Shown here piece by piece: positions 8,836 through 17,802 of a stretch of DNA of 64,000 nucleotides. Made by a program: the position numbers and the translations under genes. Each line of letters starts with the position of its first letter. Within the stretch, counting starts at the first letter, position 1. This stretch comes from Steroidobacter gossypii (lineage in GTDB: Bacteria; Pseudomonadota; Gammaproteobacteria; Steroidobacterales; Steroidobacteraceae): positions 1,483,276 to 1,547,275 of the forward strand of contig NZ_JAEVLS010000002.1 in the NCBI RefSeq assembly GCF_016801985.1. The letters are read 5' to 3'. The notes beneath the pieces are model-generated. The model did no database searches. It worked only from the letters and a program-made list of their open reading frames with translations, and was not told the DNA's origin.

Positions 8836-9372
8836 TCAGTGCGGCGATGGCTCAAGTGGAGAGCGCGTAGGTTTGACCGAAGCATCGGCGACGCTCGTTC
8901 CCTTAGCCTTTTTGAACACCGACCGCTTGAGGCTGATCCTGGGCTTCGGGCAATGGTTCTGGCTGGGATGCAAGCCAAAGGTCACTGCGTCACCGCCCAG
9001 ACGCCCGTACGAGACGGACTCGGCAAGCAGCCGTCCGTCGGCTTTGCGATAGATCGCGATGTAGGATCGAATGATCTGACCGCGGCCCTTCTCGGGGTCA
9101 TTCTCCGCGCCGATGACCACGCTCGACTCGTCGATGAACCGGAACTGCGGTCCCAGGTAATCTTCGCGGTTCTTCGCCGTTGCGTATCGTCCGAGCGCCT
9201 CATAGTCGGAGGCGGACAGGGTGACGGTCTCATAGACCTTCACGCCGCCATCCTTCGCGCAGAGCGCCGCCATCTTCCGATCGAGCGCATGGCGCTCGCA
9301 CCCGGCAAGCACGGCCCCCAGGGCAAGCACGGCGATCAAGAGCGAGAGCGATCTTGAGCCTGCTCTTCTCAT
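8836..9372 (-). CDS. Predicted lipoprotein of unknown function
   Basis: The 178-residue product begins MRRAGSRSLSLLIAVLALGAVLAGC, a lipoprotein signal peptide with the lipidated Cys in an LAGC lipobox. The mature part includes Cys residues and the stretches YETVTLSASDYEALGRYA and GPQFRFIDESSVVIGAEND, and ends in a basic tail (ISLKRSVFKKAKG). I do not recognise a named family. The start at 9372 has GGAG seven bases upstream; an upstream start at 9393 is possible. It sits among conjugation-element genes. Confidence 0.65.
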   Translation of the reverse strand: MRRAGSRSLSLLIAVLALGAVLAGCERHALDRKMAALCAKDGGVKVYETVTLSASDYEALGRYATAKNREDYLGPQFRFIDESSVVIGAENDPEKGRGQIIRSYIAIYRKADGRLLAESVSYGRLGGDAVTFGLHPSQNHCPKPRISLKRSVFKKAKGTSVADASVKPTRSPLEPSPH

Positions 9373-9497
9373 GGCTGCTCCAGCGCGATGCATTCGTGTT
9401 TGATCATGGTGATTGTTCGTTTCCTATTACGTGAATCGTTCCTTCGCACCGAGGCTGCGGACACGATCTCGCCTCTGTGACGCCCGAAACGCTCACG

Positions 9498-10049
9498 TCA
9501 TCGTCGCACCGACGCCGCCTCCATACAGCTTCTCGCCGTCTCCTGCGAGTAGTCCACGAATCGTCGCGGTCGCTTTCTCCAATCCCAGGGCGCGTATCGC
9601 TCCTGGGGCGGCAATGCCCACAGACCGCGTCCTTCCGCGCGCGCCTGCGCCTCGAGCTCGCAAAGCTCGAGGTTTTCAGATGTGAGGTACTGCCGATACG
9701 CCCAGGCGTGCCCTTCTCTCACGAGTTGTGCGTTCACATCGAGATCGCCGATGAAGACATTCGCGACGAGGCGCTCGTAACGATCCTGCTCGAAGGGCTC
9801 GAGCTCAACGCGCTTCGACAGCACCCATGCAGACAAGGCGGCGGTGGCGCGCTTGCCCCCGGGCTGGCCTCGCTCCGGGGTGTCGATGCCATTCAAACGC
9901 ACGCGAATGGGCCCGCTCGAAAGTTCGACGTCGATCGTGTCGCCATCGATGACGCGGATGACCGTGCCCGAAAGCACCGGCCGGTCGGCAAGCGCAAGCG
10001 GCGCGGCAAGCCACACAGAAAGCACGATTGAAACCACGAAACGAACCAT
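9498..10049 (-). CDS. Secreted thermonuclease (SNase-like)
   Basis: The 183-residue protein starts with the export signal MVRFVVSIVLSVWLAAPLALA. The SNase fold follows: VIRVIDGDTIDV (catalytic Asp), IRVRLNGIDTPERGQ (catalytic Arg and Glu), DRYERLVANVFIGDLDVN (second Arg) and LVREGHAWAYRQY. SNase domains cut DNA and RNA with Ca2+ in the periplasm or outside the cell; plasmid and ICE copies often lie near transfer genes. I chose the ATG at 10049 because AAGGA lies six bases upstream and the signal peptide starts there. A diverged copy of its 3' end lies at 6770-6895. Confidence 0.85.
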   Translation of the reverse strand: MVRFVVSIVLSVWLAAPLALADRPVLSGTVIRVIDGDTIDVELSSGPIRVRLNGIDTPERGQPGGKRATAALSAWVLSKRVELEPFEQDRYERLVANVFIGDLDVNAQLVREGHAWAYRQYLTSENLELCELEAQARAEGRGLWALPPQERYAPWDWRKRPRRFVDYSQETARSCMEAASVRR

Positions 10050-10203
10050 CAGGAATCCTTGCCGGGCTGAGCCGAGACGAGCGGGCGCGAGAACCCACGC
10101 GCCGGATCCAGCATGCCACGCATGCGGCTCATGAAGGGCCGCGGTCTGTAAGACTTCGGCGCTCGAGAGCAGGTTCTCACGTGCACCAACCTGACTCACT
10201 CAC

Positions 10204-11459
10204 TCAAGCGGGCGGCGCCTCGAACGAAGGCGGATCGAAGCAATGCGCAATCGCCTCCACATCGCTCGGACAGACATCCCGAGCAGCCAAGCGCGCACGC
10301 CATTGGCTACGCACGATGTGCTGCACCTCATCGATGAGCCGGTTCGCCTCCGCGCGGCTCAACCCAAAGATTTCGGCACTCGAAAGCAGGTTCTCACGGA
10401 TCGCGAGCGCGCCATATTCACCGATGACGAGCGCGAGATAGCGCCGCCGGGTATGGCCTGGCTGCGGTACGAGATCAAACGCCGGAGCGAGACGGAGATG
10501 GTGCCCCTCGGCGACCAGGGCGTGATTGCGCTCATGATCATCGGTGGAGCTCGTCAGGGCATGGAAGGCGATGCGCCTGAAAAGCTGCCGGCGGTCCTGC
10601 TCGCCGGTGATGGTCCAACGACTGAGCTCCCGGGCGAAGCGCGGATAAGAACCTGTATGCGAATACTGCGCAGCCGCCTCGTTGGACAGGAACACGGTGC
10701 TAGCACTGACCATCTGGCGCCGCTCGAGGCCAGCGCCCGTCATGATGCGATCGAAGCGCTCGACCAGCAGGACATCCTGAGCGTGCAGGTGAGCCACATG
10801 ATGCTCCGGCACACTGATGCCGCAAGCCGCCGCCAGATCGAGCATCGCCGCCTCGATGCGCACTTCGTTGAACCGGTCGGTGTGCCGATTGAGTTTGGCG
10901 AGCCAGAGCGCGTGGTTTCTCGACACGGTGAACTTCGGTCGCGCACCACCGGCGGACGTACCGGCGCCAAACGCCATGGCGGCCTCGGCCTCCGCGCGGG
11001 TCAACGCGGCACCGCGGTCGAGCTTCTGAATCGCCTCTAGATAGGGAGTGTTCTCGAGATCCTCCCACCGCAGTACCGGTCGCTCTTCGATCGGATGCGC
11101 GGGGCTGCGAACGAAGGCCAGAGCACCGATGCGATCCGATGATGGCAGCCATCGAAGTCAAACGGCTGCTGGAATGCATCGCCGTAGAGCTTGCTTGCGA
11201 CGTGGCGGCCCCAGTCATCCGGGATGGCGTCGCGAATGACGCCAGAAAGCCCCGAGTTCAACGTGGTGCTGAACTGTTGTGCCCGCAGCGGCAGCGCCAC
11301 TGGAACCAGAGGCAAGCCGGCGGAGTTTTCGAGGTAGGACTCGCCGTAGACGAATCGTCCGACGGCAGGCGCAGGGCTGCGATTGAGCTCAAACCGACCG
11401 GCGACCGTTGGAACGACCTGCCCCGGCAGGTAGACGAACACGTACGCGAGGTCTGTCAT
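10204..11459 (-). pseudogene. hipA: HipA-like kinase toxin, copy 2, single-base frameshift
   Basis: The N-terminal part (11459 to about 11152) has the HipA N-subdomain: MTDLAYVFVYLPGQ, PVGRFVYGESYLEN, SGLSGVIRDAIPDDWGRHV. At about 11152 one T is missing after FDFD; restoring it gives WLPSSDRIGALAFVRSP and an open frame through AFGAGTSAGGARPKF (ATP loop), VERFDR, TDDHERNHA (catalytic loop) and LAPAFDLVPQP (metal site) to 10204. The restored protein would be about 418 residues. All catalytic signatures survive, so this lesion could be recent or an assembly error. hipB copy 2 lies 13 bp upstream. Confidence 0.85.
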
Positions 11460-11472
11460 TGCAGGAAACGCT

Positions 11473-11805
11473 TCAGAATTTGTTGTTCAACTGCTGACGC
11501 AGCCGCACGCGCTTGTCCGAGACCGAAAAGGAAAGCGCTTGACCATCGCGATCCAGGCCGGGATCTGCAACTAGGTCGAGCTCCTGCAGCAGGCCGAGCA
11601 CCCAAAGCGCCGAGACAGATGCGCCGATCTCGGTCTTCGGTGATCCCCGCTCGATCGCGATGACCGTCGCCCGCGTCCGGCCGATCTTCTTCGCCAGGTC
11701 TTGCTGTCGCAGCTTGCGTCGCAGACGCGCGACCCGAATGCGCGCGCCGAGACGCTCGATCGCCTCGGCGGGCGCGCCCTCCAGATGAGAAGACGTTGCG
11801 CTCAT
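11473..11805 (-). CDS. hipB: HipB-like XRE antitoxin, copy 2
   Basis: The 110-residue protein has an XRE helix-turn-helix at about residues 18-70 (ARIRVARLRRKLRQQDLAKKIGRTRATVIAIERGSPKT). The C-terminal region (DKRVRLRQQLNN) is characteristic of this HipB subgroup. I prefer the ATG at 11805 (MSATSSHLEG); the open frame extends 12 codons further. Neither start has a good ribosome-binding site, and AT-rich promoter-like sequence lies just upstream. It heads an operon with the frameshifted hipA copy 2. Confidence 0.78.
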   Translation of the reverse strand: MSATSSHLEGAPAEAIERLGARIRVARLRRKLRQQDLAKKIGRTRATVIAIERGSPKTEIGASVSALWVLGLLQELDLVADPGLDRDGQALSFSVSDKRVRLRQQLNNKF

Positions 11806-12324
11806 GTATTTTATAATGTGCTTTAGAGGTCTTAATGTCACTTAAAACGATCATCTCGGTCGCGGTCGCTCCAGCCCTTCTGTCATTGGCGCGCATCGAC
11901 GGCGATGCCTCCGCCCACTGCACGGCGGCGAAAGACTGTATTTAACAACAGTGGCGCATCAGGGGAGCCGTGATGACCACGACCCATCGATCTAGCGATC
12001 GAGAGTCTCGAGGCCTTGCGCGAATGCCTCATCGATGAAGCGCTCGAGGAAACGATTGATCAGGGGCTAACGCCACGGGGTAAGGCCTGCAAGGAAGCGC
12101 AGTTGACGCTTGAGGTCCTCACGGTGAAGTTGCATGCCCTCCGTGCGACGCATCGGTCGCTCGACACACGGCGGCTTCCGCTGCAGGGCTGCGAAGTTTG
12201 CGAGTAAGCCAGCCGGTCGGGGGTGTTCGGTGTTCGAGACAATCGTCACAGAGGCTTTACGCACCGACGTTGCTGCGCGTTCGAAGGCGACGTTGCTCTT
12301 CCCGAAACGCCCTCGCAGCACCGG

Positions 12325-12424
12325 ACGCGCGCCATCATCAAAGAAGGTGCGGCGCTGACCGCGCCCCGGGTGCGATACCGCCAGATCTGTGGACGCCAGA
12401 TCAGCCGAGATCCCGCACGGCGAG
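12325..12424 (+). pseudogene. Fragment of a further hipA 3' end
   Basis: About 100 bp closely match 8688-8787, near the end of hipA copy 1: both contain CGCGCCATCATCAAAGA followed by G-x-TGCGGCG-x-TGACCGCG. The reading frame is broken by several indels. It is the remains of another HipA gene, in the same orientation as copy 1. The rest of 11842-12484 shows nothing I can name. Confidence 0.65.
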
Positions 12425-12484
12425 TGCTATTGAGTATGACGGGACTACTCATTCTGCGGGCATCGCGTGCGCCCATTTTCAACG

Positions 12485-12778
12485 TTACCGCTGCTCGCCC
12501 GCGGCAGGGGACCCCGGCTGCATACGCTGAAAGCGAAACCAGTAAACTTCGTAGGAGTCCGGCAGCAGTCCCAGCAAGCCTTTGTCAGTGAAGCGCAAAC
12601 CCATGCGCACAATCAAGGATCCATCTGCGCCATTCCACGCGGTGATCACGGCATGCCTGTAAGTACTTGCGGAGTTAGACTTGAAGCGGAGAGTCAGCGC
12701 GCCATCGCTGTCGCACTCGAGGCCGCTCTCAGAGCCCAGCGGTTCGGTCCCGGCGGAGGACGCAGAACCCACACGCAT
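12485..12778 (-). CDS. Hypothetical small protein
   Basis: A 97-residue frame with sensible composition in its second half (LTLRFKSNSASTYRHAVITAWNGADGSLIVRMGLRFTDKGLLGLLPDS in pieces). No family is recognised. It follows the lipoprotein frame at 12830-13063 on the same strand and could be its frameshifted continuation or a separate gene. Confidence 0.25.
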   Translation of the reverse strand: MRVGSASSAGTEPLGSESGLECDSDGALTLRFKSNSASTYRHAVITAWNGADGSLIVRMGLRFTDKGLLGLLPDSYEVYWFRFQRMQPGSPAAGEQR

Positions 12779-12829
12779 CGTCGGCGCATGACGATTCAGC
12801 CAGAGATGAACTTCGGGATTCGTTCGATC

Positions 12830-13063
12830 TTAGAATGAGCCCAAGTTTCCGTCACGAAGCAGCCGACTCAAATGCACATGGCGTTGCTCCGGCGCCGTCA
12901 CCGTGATTGACCGCAGCTCCTTGAAATCCTGGTAGACCCCTACCATCTGACAATCCGCAGGTGCGCTGCGCCGTGGCCACTCCGACGAATGGGCAGTTGG
13001 ATGCACGATCGACGATGCACAGCCGGCCATGGCCAGACAATGCAAGGCCACAAGTTCTGCTCT
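12830..13063 (-). CDS. Putative small lipoprotein
   Basis: A 77-residue frame begins MRAELVALHCLAMAGCASS, a short signal peptide with an MAGC lipobox. The rest (DCQMVGVYQDFKELRSITV) is not recognised. It may be truncated: the coding signal seems to continue on the same strand after 12778 in another frame. Confidence 0.4.
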   Translation of the reverse strand, partial: RAELVALHCLAMAGCASSIVHPTAHSSEWPRRSAPADCQMVGVYQDFKELRSITVTAPEQRHVHLSRLLRDGNLGSF

Positions 13064-13294
13064 CATGATTGGCGCCGCTCGCACCACCCACTGTCCAAAT
13101 CTCACCGAGGATTCCCGTCAATCACAGCGGTACGCTGACCTCGCCGACGCTCAAATGCGATCCTAGCGGTTGCGCCGTGCGTCTTGCGCATTCAAGACGC
13201 ACCCTGCACAGGGCCTCCATGCAGGATCGCATAGGAGATCTGTCCGCGTGAGCACATGGTCACGCAGCAGCGCATCCTCAAATTGCGGCTTTCT

Positions 13295-13713
13295 CTAGAT
13301 CCCAATCAACCCCGCATCCAGCAGAAACTTCGATTCCCGGCGGCTTTGTCAGCACTGCCCGTCTTAATCATCTCCAGGATCCGGGCCTGCTCCGCTTTCT
13401 GTGCCTCAAGCGAGCGCTGATTCCTCCCATTCAGAATGCTGATGACCGCATTGCCGCTGCGGCAATCGCCGCAGCCATGATTGCTACGACGAGCGGACTC
13501 CTCCAACCCGCGCGCAAGCTCCTTACTCTTCAGTTTGATCTCTGCTCGACGAATCGATATTTCTCGTTCCTTCACAGCAAATTCACGTTCGCGGAACGAC
13601 TGCTCCACGTGCCACTTTTCGCGATCGAGCGCATCAGCTGGTACAGCCCCCTCACGTCCAGCCACCCCATGGGTACGCTTCGCGGGTCCTACTTCATCGA
13701 TTCGTTCGCTCAC
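13295..13713 (-). pseudogene. Coiled-coil membrane protein, multiply frameshifted
   Basis: An open frame gives a charged coiled coil (SFREREFAVKEREISIRRAEIKLKSKEL), then a stretch that makes sense only in another frame, where SPLVVAIMAAAIAAA forms a membrane helix. The first frame resumes with GNAVISILNGRNQRSLEAQKAEQARILEMIKTG. The natural ending appears in yet another frame as KFLLDAGLIGI with a stop at 13295-13297. Coiled coil, one membrane helix, then the K-x-EQ-x-RILEMIK motif is a recurrent hypothetical-protein layout. At least three indels separate the pieces. Confidence 0.55.
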
Positions 13714-14224
13714 GATCGAGACCTCCTTGTTACCAGACCATTTAATCGCTGCGTTTCTACAACGAGTTCAGGTGTGTGCATCTGTCCTGTTCGGATGTCG
13801 CTCGTTACCTGTCGAACAGATATCCAAAGATGCCGTACCGACAATCTAACAGCGACTCATCGGTGGAGAAACATGCAGCGTACGTTCGGCTGCGACCTCG
13901 CCGCACTCGCGGATGCAGATGCACGCGGAGCACTTCAGACTGGACCGGAGCTGACAAACTCGGCAGGGTGGCGGAGCAACAATGGTCGCGGCGACTCACT
14001 CGAACAGAACAACCGTCAACGCCACAAAACACCAGAGCGGATTGTTCGGTCTCCACTGAAACTGCAGATAGCAGCGCGGGAGGTTTGGAGCGCCTCCGCC
14101 GCCCGTGCACGCCAGTGGTCTAAGAACTCCACCGACCAGAGCCAAGCTGTAGATTCCGGCACCGACACCGCGATACCCGCGGACATGTCCAGAGTTGTTT
14201 CCATGGCTCGCCTGCGACACTGAG
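13714..14224. other. Trailer-side flank of the CRISPR array, nothing recognised
   Basis: Several short overlapping frames exist but none has a signature or ribosome-binding site that supports a gene. It borders the degenerate end of the repeat array. Confidence 0.3.
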
Positions 14225-17200
14225 ACTTCAATGAGGCCGCAGCGTTGCGGCTGCGGACACGGGATCTCTAACGCGGCGTAATCATCTGCCGCTGCCGCGC
14301 TTCAACGAGGCCGCAGCGTTACGACTGCGGACACAGGGAAAACACGTTAAGACAAGACTTACAAACGGCGCTTCAACGAGACCGCAGCGCTACGGCTGCT
14401 GACACCAAACCATGCTGGCACTGCGAGTCGTTCCGCGGCTGGCTTCAACGAGGCCGCAGCGTTGCGGCTGCGGACACGGGATCTGTAACGCGGCGTAATC
14501 ATCTGCCGCTGCCGCGCTTCAACGAGGCCGCAGCGTTACGGCTGCGGACACCCCTCGATTCGCGCGAACGTCAAACACACGTCCTATGCTTCAACGAGGC
14601 CGCAGCATTACGGCTGCGGACACTAACAGTGGCCGTGCATCGACGCGACCGATCGTGGAGCTTCAACGAGGCCGCAGCATTACGGCTGCGGACACCCGCC
14701 AGTCGCGTGAATACGTCAAATACGGCCGGAGCTTCAACGAGGCCGCAGCGTTACGGCTGCGGACACTGGCGCAACGGGATATCCCAGGGTGGCAGATGCT
14801 TCGGGCTTCAACGAGGCCGCAGCGTTACGGCTGCGGACACCGTGGTAGAGGCGACGGGGCTCACGCCGGACATCCTGCTTCAACGAGGCCGCAGCGTTAC
14901 GGCTGCGGACACCGCCTTCTCTGGCGAGCCACGTTTGTTCCAGCAACAGCTTCAACGAGGCCGCAGCGTTACGGCTGCGGACACGCGATATGTGGCTGCA
15001 GTTTGGGATCGGGAATCGAGGCTTCAACGAGGCCGCAGCGTTACGGCTGCGGACACGGCGGATAAGCATGCTATTGAAGAAGCCATGGCCGGCGTGCTTC
15101 AACGAGGCCGCAGCGTTACGGCTGCGGACACCGATGAGACCGAGAAGGACTGGCGCACCGAAGCGGACGCTTCAACGAGGCCGCAGCGTTACGGCTGCGG
15201 ACACCAGGAGCGCTGCCGGAATCTCCGGCGCGAAGGCAAGACGCTTCAACGAGGCCGCAGCGTTACGGCTGCGGACACCTTCGCCAACATGTCGGCGATC
15301 TCGGTTGATGAGATGCTTCAACGAGGCCGCAGCGTTACGGCTGCGGACACCGCCGATTCCTGCTTGATCAGCTCTGTGACCTCGGTGCTTCAACGAGGCC
15401 GCAGCGTTACGGCTGCGGACACGGGGACCACCGTCGGCAATCCCGCGCACATGTGCTCAAGCTTCAACGAGGCCGCAGCGTTACGGCTGCGGACACATCG
15501 CCGCCGCGCTTTACCGACTCCCACACTTGCGCCTGCTTCAACGAGGCCGCAGCGTTACGGCTGCGGACACGGGGACCACCGTCGGCAATCCCGCGCACAT
15601 GTGCTCAAGCTTCAACGAGGCCGCAGCGTTACGGCTGCGGACACCAGCTGTACATCAAGGAGTGCTACGACCAATGAGCGCTTCAACGAGGCCGCAGCGT
15701 TACGGCTGCGGACACGACACGGGCACGCGGACAACGACTGCTAGGACCGAGCTTCAACGAGGCCGCAGCGTTACGGCTGCGGACACAGGTGGGAAGATCC
15801 CCTGGGGCGAAAAATTTTGTCTCGCTTCAACGAGGCCGCAGCGTTACGGCTGCGGACACGCCCATTGCCGCCGCTGTGAAGAAGGCCACGCGTTCGCGCT
15901 TCAACGAGGCCGCAGCGTTACGGCTGCGGACACACTGCGATTGGTGGGCAACCGTGTTTCGTCCTCGGCCTGCTTCAACGAGGCCGCAGCGTTACGGCTG
16001 CGGACACCAAGCCGACTACACCAAAAAGACGCAGGCACTAGCGCTTCAACGAGGCCGCAGCGTTACGGCTGCGGACACGGCCGCAGGTAAGCAGCCGTTC
16101 ACGCAGCAAAGCGGCGCTTCAACGAGGCCGCAGCGTTACGGCTGCGGACACTGTGGAGAACGTGGTCAAGGCGTATGCGGCCCCTCTGATGCTTCAACGA
16201 GGCCGCAGCGTTACGGCTGCGGACACCCCAACCCAACGGCATGGCTACACCCTCCGCTCGGTGCTTCAACGAGGCCGCAGCGTTACGGCTGCGGACACAC
16301 ATCACTGACTCAGTAGTGATCGTGGCGGGAGCGCTTCAACGAGGCCGCAGCGTTACGGCTGCGGACACGACCAATGGTGGGCGACCACCAAGCGCAAGGC
16401 GGCGCTTCAACGAGGCCGCAGCGTTACGGCTGCGGACACCCGGCTTCCCGCGACCAGCACAGGCGTGTTCAAAGGGCTTCAACGAGGCCGCAGCGTTACG
16501 GCTGCGGACACGCGCTGACCTCAGACGACAGTGTGTCCGTAGTGGTGCTTCAACGAGGCCGCAGCGTTACGGCTGCGGACACTCCGTGACGCCTTACCAG
16601 ATTGCCGGCGGGCTCGCTGCGCTTCAACGAGGCCGCAGCGTTACGGCTGCGGACACCGAACGGGTCGCCGCGGCCGCGTAGCACTCTCACGAAGCTTCAA
16701 CGAGGCCGCAGCGTTACGGCTGCGGACACCGCCCTCGCAGTCAGGGCCGTTTACTGTGACGGTGCTTCAACGAGGCCGCAGCGTTACGGCTGCGGACACG
16801 CAGTTTCCGTGCTTGGGGCAATATCTTGATGTGCGCTTCAACGAGGCCGCAGCGTTACGGCTGCGGACACCTCCGTGGGTGTGCCGCTGAGCACTCCCGC
16901 AGAACTCGCTTCAACGAGGCCGCAGCGTTACGGCTGCGGACACGCGCATCGCGCTTGTAGAAGTCGCGCGAGGCTGGGTCGCTTCAACGAGGCCGCAGCG
17001 TTACGGCTGCGGACACGCTAGTCAACGCACAAATCACTCCTGAGTCTCTTATGCTTCAACGAGGCCGCAGCGTTACGGCTGCGGACACTCCTCGCGCGTC
17101 TCCCCGCCTGCGATCGCCGGTTGCTGCTTCAACGAGGCCGCAGCGTTACGGCTGCGGACACGTGGAGGGAATGGTTACCATACTAGGCGACACTTTTGCT

Positions 17201-17304
17201 TCAACGAGGCCGCAGCGTTACGGCTGCGGACACCCATTCGCGCCGAGGGCCATGCCACGGCAGATAATGCTTCAACGAGGCCGCAGCGTTACGGCTGCGG
17301 ACAC
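14225..17304 (-). CRISPR. Type I-G CRISPR array, 43 repeats, 42 spacers
   Basis: A 36-bp repeat (plus strand: begins GCTTCAACGAGG, ends GGCTGCGGACAC) recurs 43 times with spacers of 35-38 bp. Repeats 1-7 on the left carry variants (GTTGCGG, GACTGCGG, GCATTACGG, GAGACCGC); those from 14731 to 17304 look identical. Degeneracy on the left marks the trailer, so the leader is on the right and transcription runs leftward on the minus strand. Minus-strand repeats contain CCGCAGCCGTAACGCTGCGG, a hairpin suitable for Cas6 cleavage, and end GTTGAAGC, a typical 8-nt 5' handle. Two spacers are duplicated: 14261-14298 with 14478-14515 (one mismatch), and 15423-15460 with 15571-15608 (identical). Confidence 0.97.
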
Positions 17305-17506
17305 CGCCCGCTCACAAGTCTATATCTTGCCTGGCATTTTTCCAGGCATTCGCGAGCGCTGCGCTCATGGCGGAGCCAAAAGACGAACCATCATCAAAAT
17401 GGCAGCCCACTGTCGAACTAATATCCTGATTATAAAAGAGCTTCTGACCGCGAGCGCTTCCCAGGAATTTTGTCACCACCGAAGCCCTCGCGCAGCGCCG
17501 GCAAAA
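17305..17506 (-). promoter_or_regulatory. Probable CRISPR leader
   Basis: These 202 bp lie between the perfect-repeat end of the array and the cas2 stop, and are more AT-rich than the surroundings. They contain an inverted repeat at 17328-17348 (TGCCTGG, 7-base loop, CCAGGCA) about 25 bp from the first repeat. No T-run follows it on the minus strand, so it is more likely a leader or protein-binding feature than the cas operon terminator. Confidence 0.6.
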
Positions 17507-17800
17507 TTAGATGACGATGGGCTTTCGGGTGACTGCCTCGAAATCCTTGCCCAAGCTTACCACCCTCGGATTCACCTGCTCAGCGGGACCCAAGTCAACG
17601 AAGAGAACATGATCTTGGTCGTGATGGATCATGCCATCAAGTAGCGCTACCAATTCGGCATGTCGTCTTCTGTTTAAACGACACTGGAACACCGATAGCT
17701 GCAGCCATTCGCCAAAGCCATTCATGACATTGAAGACGCGCCGCCAGCGCTTCTGATCGCTGATGTCATACGTCACCAGGTAGAGATGTTCTTCCCTCAT
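17507..17800 (-). CDS. cas2: Cas2, spacer-acquisition subunit
   Basis: A 97-residue ferredoxin-like protein. HLYLVTYDISDQKRWRRVFNVM holds the conserved first-strand Asp, followed by GEWLQLSVFQCRL and the C-terminal VLFVDLGP strand. Cas2 dimers bridge two Cas1 dimers in the integrase that inserts new spacers at the leader end. It is the last gene of the cas operon, three bases after the cas4-cas1 stop, and its own stop adjoins the leader. Confidence 0.93.
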   Translation of the reverse strand: MREEHLYLVTYDISDQKRWRRVFNVMNGFGEWLQLSVFQCRLNRRRHAELVALLDGMIHHDQDHVLFVDLGPAEQVNPRVVSLGKDFEAVTRKPIVI

Positions 17801-17802
17801 GC

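Noticed and set aside
17328..17348. Reading the leader hairpin as the cas operon terminator.
   Set aside because: No T-run follows on the minus strand, and the stem is only seven pairs.
14586..17644. Long open frames through the repeat array (for example 14629-15744 and 15789-16316).
   Set aside because: They merely translate CRISPR repeats; every frame shows the same repeated motif with random spacers.
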